Part shown: in pieces, positions 43,897-52,486 of the stretch | Position numbering within the stretch: the first letter of the stretch is position 1 | How the letters are laid out: each line of letters begins with the position of its first letter | Source: Sphingobium baderi | GTDB lineage: Bacteria > Pseudomonadota > Alphaproteobacteria > Sphingomonadales > Sphingomonadaceae | Direction: 5' to 3' | NCBI RefSeq assembly: GCF_001456115.1 | Contig: NZ_CP013264.1 | Span: 1,940,501-2,004,500, forward strand | DNA length: 64,000 nt | Position numbers and translations under genes: made by a program | Notes under the pieces: generated by a model | Databases searched by the model: none | Seen by the model: only the letters and a program-made list of their open reading frames with translations | Told to the model about the DNA's origin: nothing

Positions 43897-44027
43897 CAGC
43901 CGATCCACTTCCGGCTGGGAATTCCGTCCTTTGGACTGTCGGCTACGCGCAGACAAATCAGTTTGAACGTGATCAAAATGAGGCCGCCCGTAGAGAGCTG
44001 CCCATAAACGGAGCGAGGGGAATCGAT

Positions 44028-46427
44028 ATGACCATGTGGAAAATGGGGGGCGCCATCTCGACCTTGGCGTTGATGGTGACGTCCACGGCTGCTGCACAGG
44101 ATACTGGCCCAGCGCCGTCCATGCAGGACGACATGACTCGCGACATCGTGGTCACTGCCCGGCGCAAGGCGGAATCCGCGCAGACCGTGCCAATTTCCAT
44201 TACCGCCGTGGGTGGGGAGGATATACAGAAGCTTGGACTTCAAACCACTGGCGATCTACAGCGGCTTGTTCCCGGCGTCATCCTGAATGGTGCGGGTTCC
44301 ATGTCGAACACGACCTACACGATCCGCGGGCAAGGCAAGGCAGTTACCGGTCCGGGCCTGCCGTCGGTTATCACTTATCTTAACGAAGTGCCACTGCCGC
44401 CTATTGGCAGCTTCACGCCGACATTCGATCTGGACAATGTTCAGGTCCTCAAAGGACCGCAAGGAACGCTGTTTGGCCGCAATACGACTGGCGGCGCCGT
44501 TCTGGTTTACACTCGTGCGCCATCCCACGCATTCGAAGGCTATGTGCAGGTCGATGTCGGCAATTACAACAAGCATTCCTTTCAGGGCGCGGTGAACATC
44601 CCCATCATCGCCGACAAGCTGGCCATCCGTCTTGCGGCGGACATTGAACGCAACAAGGGCTTCACGCCCAATATCAGTACCGGCAAGCGTCAGGACAACC
44701 TGCACATGGATGCGCTGCGGGCGTCAATCCTGTTCGAGCCAACGGATGGGATCAGTAACAGCCTGGTGATCGACCATACGCGGATCGAGAGTCGAGCGCA
44801 GGCATATTTCCCTGTGGTTGTTCTGCGCCCCGATCTTCAGCCGCTGGTCGATTCCCTGCGCGCGCTGGGACGGCGAACTGCAGCCAGCACGGTCGATCCC
44901 TTCGACAATGAAACTTTCTGGGGCATTTCGAACACGACATCGATCGACGTCGGGGACATCACGATCAAGAATATCTTCGGCTATCGCTATACCAAGGTCG
45001 ACAATCTGCAGAATGCGATCGGGTTGCCGGCCGCGCCCCTCCCTGATCTGGGGTCCGGTCTGGCCGCCCTTGGCTTGATTCCGGGACAGCCCGGAACGCT
45101 CATCACGACCCGCAACAAGAGCGTGTCGGAACAATATTCGAATGAGTTGCAGATCGCTGGATCGCTATTCAACGACCGGCTGACCTGGCTCGCCGGTGCC
45201 TTCTATCTCAAGGCCCAGCCCGCTGGCGTAAACTATCTGGTGCTCGATCTTTTCCGGCCGACACCGCCCAGCCCGACTACCGAGGCGATCGTCAATGGCG
45301 CTCTGGGTGGCGTATGGCCGGTCGGATCGCTGTCAGACACGCTTTATGGCGATGAAAGCCATGCCGTATTCGCAAACCTGTCCTATGCGCTTGATGATGT
45401 TGGGCTAGTGGGTGTCACACTCAATGGCGGCTTTCGCTACACTTGGGACAAGCAGTCGATTTGCAGCAACAGCCGTGCATCCGTGTCACTGGCGACAGGC
45501 AACACGATCGTTCCGCCATATTCGGGTCTGGCTGCATGTCGTGCCGATACCGGAAGCCCATATGGCCGCGCGAGCTTCGATGGGGCAGCCAAATCGAAGG
45601 CACCGACATGGACGCTGGGCATCGACTACAAGGCGAGCGACGACATTTTCTTCTACTTCACGACCCGGCGCGGCTATCGCGCCGGCGGCCTGAATGCGCC
45701 CGTCCTTGCGCCAGTCCTGAGCGATTTCCAGACCTTCGATCCGCAAACCGTGACCGACTATGAAATGGGTGCCCATACGAAGTTCCGTGCCGGTTCATGG
45801 AGCGGGCATTTCAATATTGCTGGGTTCATCAGCCATTTCGACAAGTTGCAATTGCAGGCAACTGGGATAACGGCTGGCTCCGGCCTGCCAGGTGTGGATT
45901 CCACCAATGCGCCATCGGGCTCCGCTCTGCAGATCAATGCGGGCACGGCGACCTCCAAGGGTTTCGAGTTCGACGGTGATATTTCGCCGATGCGTGGCCT
46001 GACGTTCAGCTTCGCCGGCGCACACCTCCTTCAGAAGTTCGACCGTCTGGAAGCGCCGGCCATTCTGGCACCCTTCTTCCATTCACCGGGCGGCTTCACC
46101 GGGGCGCCGAAATGGAGCTATCAGTTCGCCGCCGATTACAGCTTCGATCTGGGTGATTTTGGTCAGATGTCGCTGCACGGCGATTATTACCATATCGATC
46201 ATTATCTACAGGGGCCGGTGCGCCTGCCGGGCTATAATCTGATCAGTCTCAATGCACAGGTCAGTAATCTGAAGGGCCTGCCGATCACTGTCACCGCTTA
46301 TGTGGATAATCTGACGAACCATCAATATATCCAGAACATCATCATCAGCGCGACGAGCTTTGGCATCAATTCGGGCAGCTACGCGCCGCCGCGCACTTAC
46401 GGTGTCCGGGTGCGCTATGATTTCTAA
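44028..46427 (+). CDS. TonB-dependent outer-membrane receptor (4)
   Basis: A 799-aa receptor. The signal peptide is MGGAISTLALMVTSTAAAQ, the plug start RDIVVTARRKAESAQTVPI, the plug motif VLKGPQGTLFGRNTTGGAVLV, and the barrel ends RVRYDF with terminal Phe. It is the closest relative in the window of receptor 3. Upstream lie two epoxide-hydrolase-like genes on the same strand, which suggests that receptor and enzymes serve one pathway. A terminator-like hairpin follows. Confidence 0.95.
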   Translation: MTMWKMGGAISTLALMVTSTAAAQDTGPAPSMQDDMTRDIVVTARRKAESAQTVPISITAVGGEDIQKLGLQTTGDLQRLVPGVILNGAGSMSNTTYTIRGQGKAVTGPGLPSVITYLNEVPLPPIGSFTPTFDLDNVQVLKGPQGTLFGRNTTGGAVLVYTRAPSHAFEGYVQVDVGNYNKHSFQGAVNIPIIADKLAIRLAADIERNKGFTPNISTGKRQDNLHMDALRASILFEPTDGISNSLVIDHTRIESRAQAYFPVVVLRPDLQPLVDSLRALGRRTAASTVDPFDNETFWGISNTTSIDVGDITIKNIFGYRYTKVDNLQNAIGLPAAPLPDLGSGLAALGLIPGQPGTLITTRNKSVSEQYSNELQIAGSLFNDRLTWLAGAFYLKAQPAGVNYLVLDLFRPTPPSPTTEAIVNGALGGVWPVGSLSDTLYGDESHAVFANLSYALDDVGLVGVTLNGGFRYTWDKQSICSNSRASVSLATGNTIVPPYSGLAACRADTGSPYGRASFDGAAKSKAPTWTLGIDYKASDDIFFYFTTRRGYRAGGLNAPVLAPVLSDFQTFDPQTVTDYEMGAHTKFRAGSWSGHFNIAGFISHFDKLQLQATGITAGSGLPGVDSTNAPSGSALQINAGTATSKGFEFDGDISPMRGLTFSFAGAHLLQKFDRLEAPAILAPFFHSPGGFTGAPKWSYQFAADYSFDLGDFGQMSLHGDYYHIDHYLQGPVRLPGYNLISLNAQVSNLKGLPITVTAYVDNLTNHQYIQNIIISATSFGINSGSYAPPRTYGVRVRYDF

Positions 46428-46459
46428 ATGATGCCGGGATTGGGCGCCTTCCATTGTCG

Positions 46460-46489
46460 AGGAAGCGGGACATCTTTGCCCCGCTTCCT
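46460..46489. terminator. Hairpin terminator between convergent TonB receptor 4 and NTF2-like gene
   Basis: AGGAAGCGGG and CCCGCTTCCT pair perfectly over 10 bp around a 10-nt loop (46470-46479). It lies between two converging stops (46427 and 46506). The T-run is short (TT), so strength is moderate. Confidence 0.65.
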
Positions 46490-46505
46490 TGTCGGCCAAT
46501 CTTGT

Positions 46506-46916
46506 TCAATCGCTCCCCGGATAAAATTGGGCGGCCACGGCGGTATCGAGATATTCCCGGCCCTCCACGATCCGGCCCAGCCGGTCGATGACGAATATAT
46601 AGACATAGCTGTTGCAATAAAGGCCCTCGGCAAAGCTGAAACGACCTTCCGCTTCTATCGCGATCCGGTCGCCCTCGGCCGTCATGCGCGATATGGTGAG
46701 CATCCGTTCGTTCGATCGCCGGATCGTGTTGGCCAGCCCCTGCAGCAGGGCGTTGCGGTCCAGTTCGCCCCAACCTTGAACCCACCAGGTCGCCGTCGGT
46801 GCGAGCATGGCGTCCAGAGTGGCAAGATCGCCTGCCGCAATAGCTTCCAGAAAGCTGGGTCCGGTCTGCGTGGGGGGGATACCGATATTCATGCGACTGT
46901 TGAACCTATGGCTCAT
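46506..46916 (-). CDS. NTF2-like/SnoaL-like small protein
   Basis: A 136-aa protein with the NTF2 cone fold: FLEAIAAGDLATLDAMLAPTATWWVQG at the N-terminus and a final VEGREYLDTAVAAQFY. The Arg-Glu-Tyr-Leu-Asp segment resembles that of the two epoxide-hydrolase-like proteins nearby, but the second catalytic Arg-x-Asp is not evident (AIEAEGRFSF). It may be an isomerase, cyclase or non-catalytic binder. The frame is open further upstream, but starts at 46916 (MSHRF) or 46892 (MNIGI) give a family-sized product. It is divergent from the molybdopterin oxidoreductase. Confidence 0.65.
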   Translation of the reverse strand: MSHRFNSRMNIGIPPTQTGPSFLEAIAAGDLATLDAMLAPTATWWVQGWGELDRNALLQGLANTIRRSNERMLTISRMTAEGDRIAIEAEGRFSFAEGLYCNSYVYIFVIDRLGRIVEGREYLDTAVAAQFYPGSD

Positions 46917-46984
46917 TGGTCTGTCAACAAGGAGAGGCCATTGCGCTATCGTAGGGACCGATGCTTGAGGAGAGGGAACATGGT

Positions 46985-49201
46985 ATGACTGCGGCAGAGA
47001 AGGTCGGTCTACATCAGCGCACCTGCCCTTTATGCGAAGGGATGTGCGGAATCGACGTGAGTGTCGAGGGCGACAAGGTGACGATGATCCGTCCGAACAA
47101 GGCGAATGTCTGGAGCCGGGGCCATATCTGCCCCAAGGGCACCACACTCGGCGATCTGCACCATGATCCCGACCGTCTGCACACGCCAATGATCCGTGAA
47201 GGGACAGAATGGCGCGCTGCTTCCTGGGAAGAAGCCTTCGCGCATGCGGAACGTCTGGCGCGCGGCGTTCGCGAGAAATATGGCCAATCCGCCTTTGCCA
47301 GCTTCGGCGGCAATATGTCGGGGAAGGGCTTTGCGAGCGGCCGCTACATGATGCTGCTTTATGGCCTCGCTCGCTTCGCGCAGAGCTTCTCTTCGTCGAG
47401 TGTCGACCAACTGCCCAAGAATGTCAGCTCCCATCTGCTCTACGGCAATATGTGGAAGATCCCGATCCCAGACGTTGACCGGACCGACCTCTTCGTCATG
47501 CTTGGGGCGAACCCTGCGGAATCGAAAGGCAGCATCTTCTCGCATCGCGATGTCATGGGCGCGCTCCGTGATCTGCGCGCGCGGGGCGGAAAGCTGGTGG
47601 TGGTGGACCCCGTGCGTACACGGACGGCGGCGGCGGCCGATCAATGGGTGCCGCTGCGTCCCGGCAGCGATGCAGCGTTCTTGCTGGCTATCGTTCATGT
47701 GCTGTTCGCCGAGGACAGGGTTCGTCTCGGCCATCTCGCGTCGTTGGTGGCGGGGGTCGAGACGTTGCGCGACGTCGCTGCCGACTTCTCGCCCGAACGT
47801 GTAGAGCGGTTCTGTGGTGTCGAGGCAAAGATTATTCGCGACCTAGCGCTGGAGATCGCGAATGCACGCGCCGCCGCCATTTATGGTCGGATCGGTACCT
47901 GTACTCAGACTTTCGGGACATTGGCATCCTGGCTTGTGGACGTGATCGCAATCCTGACGGGCAATCTGGATCGTCCCGGCGGATCGATGTGGAGCACGCA
48001 GGTCGCTCCCCATCTGGATCTCGCGCCGCCCTATCCCAGCAACGCATCCGTTACCGGCAAACCATCGCGTGTGCGTGGTGTGCCGGCGATTCTGGGGCAA
48101 TATCCGGCGTCCTGTCTGGCCGAGGAAATTGATACGCCGGGTGCGGGACAGATTCATGCATTGATGACGCTAGGCGCCAATCCGGTGTTGTCCGTTCCTG
48201 GCACAGCCCGGCTTGATGTGGCGCTCGGACAGCTCGAATGCATGATCAGCATCGACATCTATATCAACGAAACCACACGACATGCCCATGTCATCTTTCC
48301 TAGCCCATCGCTGCTGGAACAGCCGCATTGGGATGTTTGGGGCTGGCCCTGGGCGTTGACGAGCGGCGGCCATTATTCGCCAGCCTTGTTCGATCCGGTG
48401 GATCGCCCGCCAGAATGGCAGGTGATGGCCCGGGTCGGCGCGATCATGGGCGGAGTGGATGGTCCTGATCTCGGCGCACTGGACGACGAATTTTTCGCTG
48501 GAATGTGCGATCGTGCGGGGATCGACCGGCAAGTCGCTTTCGATGCGCTGCCCGTAAATGGTCCCGAACGCGTCCTCGACCTGTGCATCCGTTCAGGACC
48601 GTTCGGGGATCGGTTTGGGGCGAATCCGCAGGGGCTGAAGCTCGACGACTTCAAGGCCGCACCGGATGGCATATTGCTCGGACCCGCCGTGCCGTGGGGC
48701 GGCAAGGCTATCAAAACCCCTAGCGGCCTTATCGAACTGGCCCATCCGCATTTCCTGGCCGATCTTTCCCGGCTGGAAGCGGCGATGGACGATACGGATG
48801 CCGACCTGGTTCTGGTCAGTCGGCGCCAGTTGCGCTCGCTCAACAGCTGGATGCACAATCTTAATACGCTGGTGAAGGGTAAGGAGCGATGCACGCTCCA
48901 GATCCACAGCCAGGATGCGCTGCGGCTGGAGATCGCCAGCGGTGACATTTGCGAAGTGGCGAGCGAGGGCGGCACGGTCACCGCGCCGGTCGAAATTACG
49001 GACGATATCATGCCCGGCGTCGTCAGTCTGCCGCATGGCTGGGGTCATGATCGCGGGGACGCGCGCCTCGGTATTGCGAGACTGCACGCGGGCACGAATA
49101 TCAATGAACTCAGCCCGGCCAGAATGCTCGATGCCGCGTCAGGCAATGCCGTACTGAACGGCATTCCGGTCACGGTCCGACGAATAGAGGCGCAGGCATG
49201 A
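46985..49201 (+). CDS. Molybdopterin-dependent oxidoreductase with N-terminal [4Fe-4S] motif
   Basis: A 738-aa member of the DMSO-reductase superfamily. Cysteines 14, 17, 21 and 49 (CPLCEGMC then HICPKG) bind one Fe-S cluster. The central domain has LGANPAESKGSIFSHRD, where the molybdenum ligand is expected nearby, and the C-terminal molydopterin-binding domain spans about 610-738 with SRRQLRSLNSWMHN and LPHGWGHDRG. The start at 46985 has GAGGAGAGG at good spacing; an ATG at 46961 is in frame. No electron-transfer subunits or signal peptide are seen, so it is a single-subunit cytoplasmic form. Substrate unknown. Confidence 0.85.
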   Translation: MTAAEKVGLHQRTCPLCEGMCGIDVSVEGDKVTMIRPNKANVWSRGHICPKGTTLGDLHHDPDRLHTPMIREGTEWRAASWEEAFAHAERLARGVREKYGQSAFASFGGNMSGKGFASGRYMMLLYGLARFAQSFSSSSVDQLPKNVSSHLLYGNMWKIPIPDVDRTDLFVMLGANPAESKGSIFSHRDVMGALRDLRARGGKLVVVDPVRTRTAAAADQWVPLRPGSDAAFLLAIVHVLFAEDRVRLGHLASLVAGVETLRDVAADFSPERVERFCGVEAKIIRDLALEIANARAAAIYGRIGTCTQTFGTLASWLVDVIAILTGNLDRPGGSMWSTQVAPHLDLAPPYPSNASVTGKPSRVRGVPAILGQYPASCLAEEIDTPGAGQIHALMTLGANPVLSVPGTARLDVALGQLECMISIDIYINETTRHAHVIFPSPSLLEQPHWDVWGWPWALTSGGHYSPALFDPVDRPPEWQVMARVGAIMGGVDGPDLGALDDEFFAGMCDRAGIDRQVAFDALPVNGPERVLDLCIRSGPFGDRFGANPQGLKLDDFKAAPDGILLGPAVPWGGKAIKTPSGLIELAHPHFLADLSRLEAAMDDTDADLVLVSRRQLRSLNSWMHNLNTLVKGKERCTLQIHSQDALRLEIASGDICEVASEGGTVTAPVEITDDIMPGVVSLPHGWGHDRGDARLGIARLHAGTNINELSPARMLDAASGNAVLNGIPVTVRRIEAQA

Positions 49202-49228
49202 AATATGACCTGACCGATGCTCCGTTTG

Positions 49229-50626
49229 TCAGCGGGGCGGGATTGGCTGAAGATCCATGTCGATATAGTCATATCCCTTGCCACATCCCCGCAGCAGGAA
49301 GTTTTGGCGCTTCAGCCAGCGATGGAAATGCTGGATCAGCCGCGCATCGTCCGCTGGTCCGGCATTAGCGACGAACGTATCGAGCGCCGCCATCGCGGCA
49401 TCGCCATTATCCGGGCGGTGACCCAGTAGCTGTTCGACATCGTCCATGTCCGCCGCTACAACCGCAGCGCCATAGGCCGCCCAGCGTTGCATGTAGCGGG
49501 CAAGCGCCGCCGCGGAATTGCGCTGATACGTCATCCCCGCGCCATCGCCGGGAAAGGCGTCGATCTGTTCGATCAGCTTGCGGCCGGCTTCGACATAGCC
49601 GATCGCCTGTGCCACCGGCGGGTCCGGGTCGATCAGCGTCACGCTGTCATGCTCGGCCATCGCGCTGATGGAAAAACGCGTGGCGGACACTGCGAACTGC
49701 AAATAGGCGACATAATCCTGTTCGGGTGAGGACTGGAATGCGAGTGGCCACAGAAGGAAGCCGTTTACGCCGCAGAAGCCAGCGGTATGATATTCGATCA
49801 ACTGCTTGCTAATCCTGTCGCCGGTCAGCGTCTCATAATGGTCGATCAGGGCGGAGATGTCGCCCAGCGGCTCGGCCGTGTCGCGGATTCGCAGGCCAGC
49901 CAGTTCGGCTGCCGGGTCACCGAAGCTGGAGACTTCGAAATCGATGAGGCCGGTCACGTGATCGCCATCGAACAGGAACTGGCCGGCATCCGGGTTGATG
50001 AAGGCGGCTCGTGTCCGATCCCGCGGCACGTTGCGGCGAAGCCAGCCGGCGATGAAGCCCATCAGGGGGAACGGGCGTCCGATCGTGTCGTGGAAGATGC
50101 GGATCGCGGGTTCGTAAAGCCCCAGTGCAATATCCTCGACCGATGTCGGGGCTGGAAGCCCGACTTCGGCAAAGGCTTCGAGCGGTAACTGGTGCAGGCG
50201 CGCAATGAGAGCGACATAGTCCTCGCGGACCTTGCGGCGTATCTCCTTATCGACAATGGTTGCGGTGTTGATCGTTCCGGGGAGGCGTTCCAGCACCAGC
50301 GATAGCGGATCGTCGATCACGCCCAGCAGGCGCGGCGCGGGGATGCCTTGCGCTTCCAGCGCGCGATGGATCGCGCCTTCCTGCATCATGTCCACAGGCG
50401 ACACATAACTGTCACCACGCGGCCCGCGAATATAAAGCGGTAGTGCCTTGCCATTTGCGACGACTTCGACGTCCCAGCCGGGCCGCCAGCGCGGATGACG
50501 TTCAAATTGAGTCACGATGCCCAGATTGTTGGTGAGCCAATCAAACACACGCCGGTCGAACGGCTCCAGTGCAGTTGGATCGAACCCTGTGGTTCTTCCA
50601 TCTTCGGCCACGCTGCTGTCGGTCAT
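49229..50626 (-). CDS. Phosphotransferase-fold (APH-like) protein with altered catalytic loop
   Basis: A 465-aa APH-family protein. The fold is clear (FDRRVFDWLTNNLG start and IDFEVSSFGDPAAEL at about 228-242), but the usual HGDxxxxN loop is replaced by NPDAGQFLF near residue 211: the Asp remains, while the His and the metal-binding Asn are not where expected. Activity is therefore uncertain; it may be a binding protein or have changed chemistry. The start at 50626 is placed after GAGAGG at good spacing. It converges on the molybdopterin gene and is divergent from the MFS transporter. Confidence 0.75.
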   Translation of the reverse strand: MTDSSVAEDGRTTGFDPTALEPFDRRVFDWLTNNLGIVTQFERHPRWRPGWDVEVVANGKALPLYIRGPRGDSYVSPVDMMQEGAIHRALEAQGIPAPRLLGVIDDPLSLVLERLPGTINTATIVDKEIRRKVREDYVALIARLHQLPLEAFAEVGLPAPTSVEDIALGLYEPAIRIFHDTIGRPFPLMGFIAGWLRRNVPRDRTRAAFINPDAGQFLFDGDHVTGLIDFEVSSFGDPAAELAGLRIRDTAEPLGDISALIDHYETLTGDRISKQLIEYHTAGFCGVNGFLLWPLAFQSSPEQDYVAYLQFAVSATRFSISAMAEHDSVTLIDPDPPVAQAIGYVEAGRKLIEQIDAFPGDGAGMTYQRNSAAALARYMQRWAAYGAAVVAADMDDVEQLLGHRPDNGDAAMAALDTFVANAGPADDARLIQHFHRWLKRQNFLLRGCGKGYDYIDMDLQPIPPR

Positions 50627-50889
50627 TTCGAACATCCTCTCGCCTTTAAGGTTAGCATGGCTTCGCTCGCTGTCGCCTCTTTCCGTATGTCGGCGATGGA
50701 ATCCGTATCCTAGAGAAACGTGCAAAGCTTCCGATTCACATTGGCCGATGTGCACTGTGGATTCACAGGTTCAGCGCCGAAAGGGCTCCAGCGATTTCAC
50801 TCATCCAGTCCCAGCCGCAGAATTCGTCGCTGCCCGCCCGCACATTAGCGGCGCTTTCAGCGCCGAGCATTGCGCTTTCGGCGCTCAGC

Positions 50890-52146
50890 TTGCCGCTCGT
50901 CGTCTACCTGCCCAGCTACTATTCGGGCAGCCTCCATCTCGACCTTGGAGTTGTAGGGGCGGTATTCATGATCGTCAGGATCATCGATATCACGTTTGAC
51001 CCGCTGATTGGCGGGTGGATGGACAGGACCCGCACTCGTATGGGCCGCTATCGGCCCTGGCTCGCCGCGGGAGCACCGATGATCATGATCGGTATGTTGA
51101 TGCTTTTCACCGCATCGCCTGGCGTAGGGCCGATCTATCTCATGGGCTGGCTTATCGTTGCCTATGGTGGCTGGTCCATCCTAGGCCTCGCGCAACTGGC
51201 GCTGGCCGCCAATGCATCACCCGACTATCAGGAACGATCGCGCATCTATGCATGGTGGCAGTTCGCCTTCATGCTGGGCATGGTCGCGACCATGTTGATC
51301 CCCAAGCTTCTGGCACTTGCGGGGCGGCCGGGGCAAGCCGGCGCGATGAACATGATGGCATGGTTCGTGTTCGTCGTGACCCCGCTCATGACAGGCTTTA
51401 CCCTTCTTATGGTTCGTGAACGGGGCGAAGTCGGGGCTTCCCATGGCGGCGGCATCGGGGTCTATCTTCGCCTCGCGCGGCGCGCAGACGTCAGGATCGT
51501 GCTCCTGGGGGAATTGCTGCTTGGGCTGGCGGCGGGCACAACGACGACGCTGGCGATCTTCTTCTTCGCGCTTGGCAAGGGAATAGCGCCTGCCGATGTT
51601 GGACTTATCCTGATCGGGCAATTTGTTGTGGCCTTGCTGGTGACGCCCATGTGGACATGGCTCGCCGGTCGTCTCGGCAAGCATCGCGCCCTCGCACTCG
51701 CAGCGGTTGGTTCGGGTTTCGTCCAAATCCCGCTCTACCTGATGCCAGGCGGCAATCTTTTGATAGCGATTGCCATCTTTTCGCTGGTGGGGCTTTTCTA
51801 TGGTGCGATAGCGATGCTGCCGCGTGCCATGATCGCGGACTGTGCAGACGCGAATCGGTTGGATACTGGGCATGACAGCACCGGTCTGCTGTTCGCCTTG
51901 TTGATCGGTATCTGGAAGATCGGGCAGGCGCTGTCGGTCGGCTTGCTGTTCTCGATCCTCGAATGGATTGATTTCAATCCCGCGCTGGATGCGAAAAACA
52001 CCGTTGAAGCCCTTGAGCGCTTGCAACTGCTTTACTGTTTCGTGCCGCTGTCGCTATCTCTCGTCGCGGCGCTGAATCTGCTATATTATCCACTGACCGG
52101 CGCACGTCATGCCGTCATTCGCGCGGCGCTTGCCGTTCGCGATTAG
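50890..52146 (+). CDS. MFS (GPH-type) transporter, N-terminal start unclear
   Basis: A symporter of the glycoside-pentoside-hexuronide type, with 11-12 membrane segments in at least 418 residues. The first loop signature is DPLIGGWMDRTRTRMGRYRPWL. The first in-frame start is a TTG in the middle of TM1 (LPLVVYLPSYYSG), yet coding-like sequence continues upstream in the same frame (TLAALSAPSIALSALS) to about 50821 without an ATG, GTG or TTG. A possible real start, ATG 50748, is in another frame. So either a rare start codon is used or a one-base frameshift lies near 50820. The role is probably import of a substrate or aromatic acid across the inner membrane. Confidence 0.8.
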   Translation: MPLVVYLPSYYSGSLHLDLGVVGAVFMIVRIIDITFDPLIGGWMDRTRTRMGRYRPWLAAGAPMIMIGMLMLFTASPGVGPIYLMGWLIVAYGGWSILGLAQLALAANASPDYQERSRIYAWWQFAFMLGMVATMLIPKLLALAGRPGQAGAMNMMAWFVFVVTPLMTGFTLLMVRERGEVGASHGGGIGVYLRLARRADVRIVLLGELLLGLAAGTTTTLAIFFFALGKGIAPADVGLILIGQFVVALLVTPMWTWLAGRLGKHRALALAAVGSGFVQIPLYLMPGGNLLIAIAIFSLVGLFYGAIAMLPRAMIADCADANRLDTGHDSTGLLFALLIGIWKIGQALSVGLLFSILEWIDFNPALDAKNTVEALERLQLLYCFVPLSLSLVAALNLLYYPLTGARHAVIRAALAVRD

Positions 52147-52322
52147 CGCCAACGAGGGCCGAGCCGGTAAACCGATGCGGATGAGGCTCCACTCTGCAAT
52201 GAGGACGATAGTGGCGAAGTAGGGTTCCTATCGTATCGGCGGCGGCTTTGACACAAAAGAGCCTATCGATGAGGCGATATCGTCCGGTAGCATCCTCTCC
52301 TGTCAGTCTTGCCACATAATCT

Positions 52323-52370
52323 GGGGCGGCCAGATCGAGACGGCTAAATGCCGACCGAACTGGCCGCCCC
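52323..52370. terminator. Hairpin terminator between convergent MFS and TonB receptor 5
   Basis: GGGGCGGCCAG (52323-52333) and CTGGCCGCCCC (52360-52370) pair perfectly over 11 bp; the loop contains its own CGGC/GCCG hairpin. It lies in the 340-bp gap between two converging stops. No long T-run follows. Nothing else recognisable was seen in 52147-52486. Confidence 0.65.
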
Positions 52371-52486
52371 GATGCGATAGAGCGATCTGATGCCTTAGGA
52401 TTTAAGGGAGAGGTTTTTCCGATACTTTACCCCGGCATTGTAACCCACATTAAAAATCCCTCGGCAATCAAAAGATCGTGAGGTTG

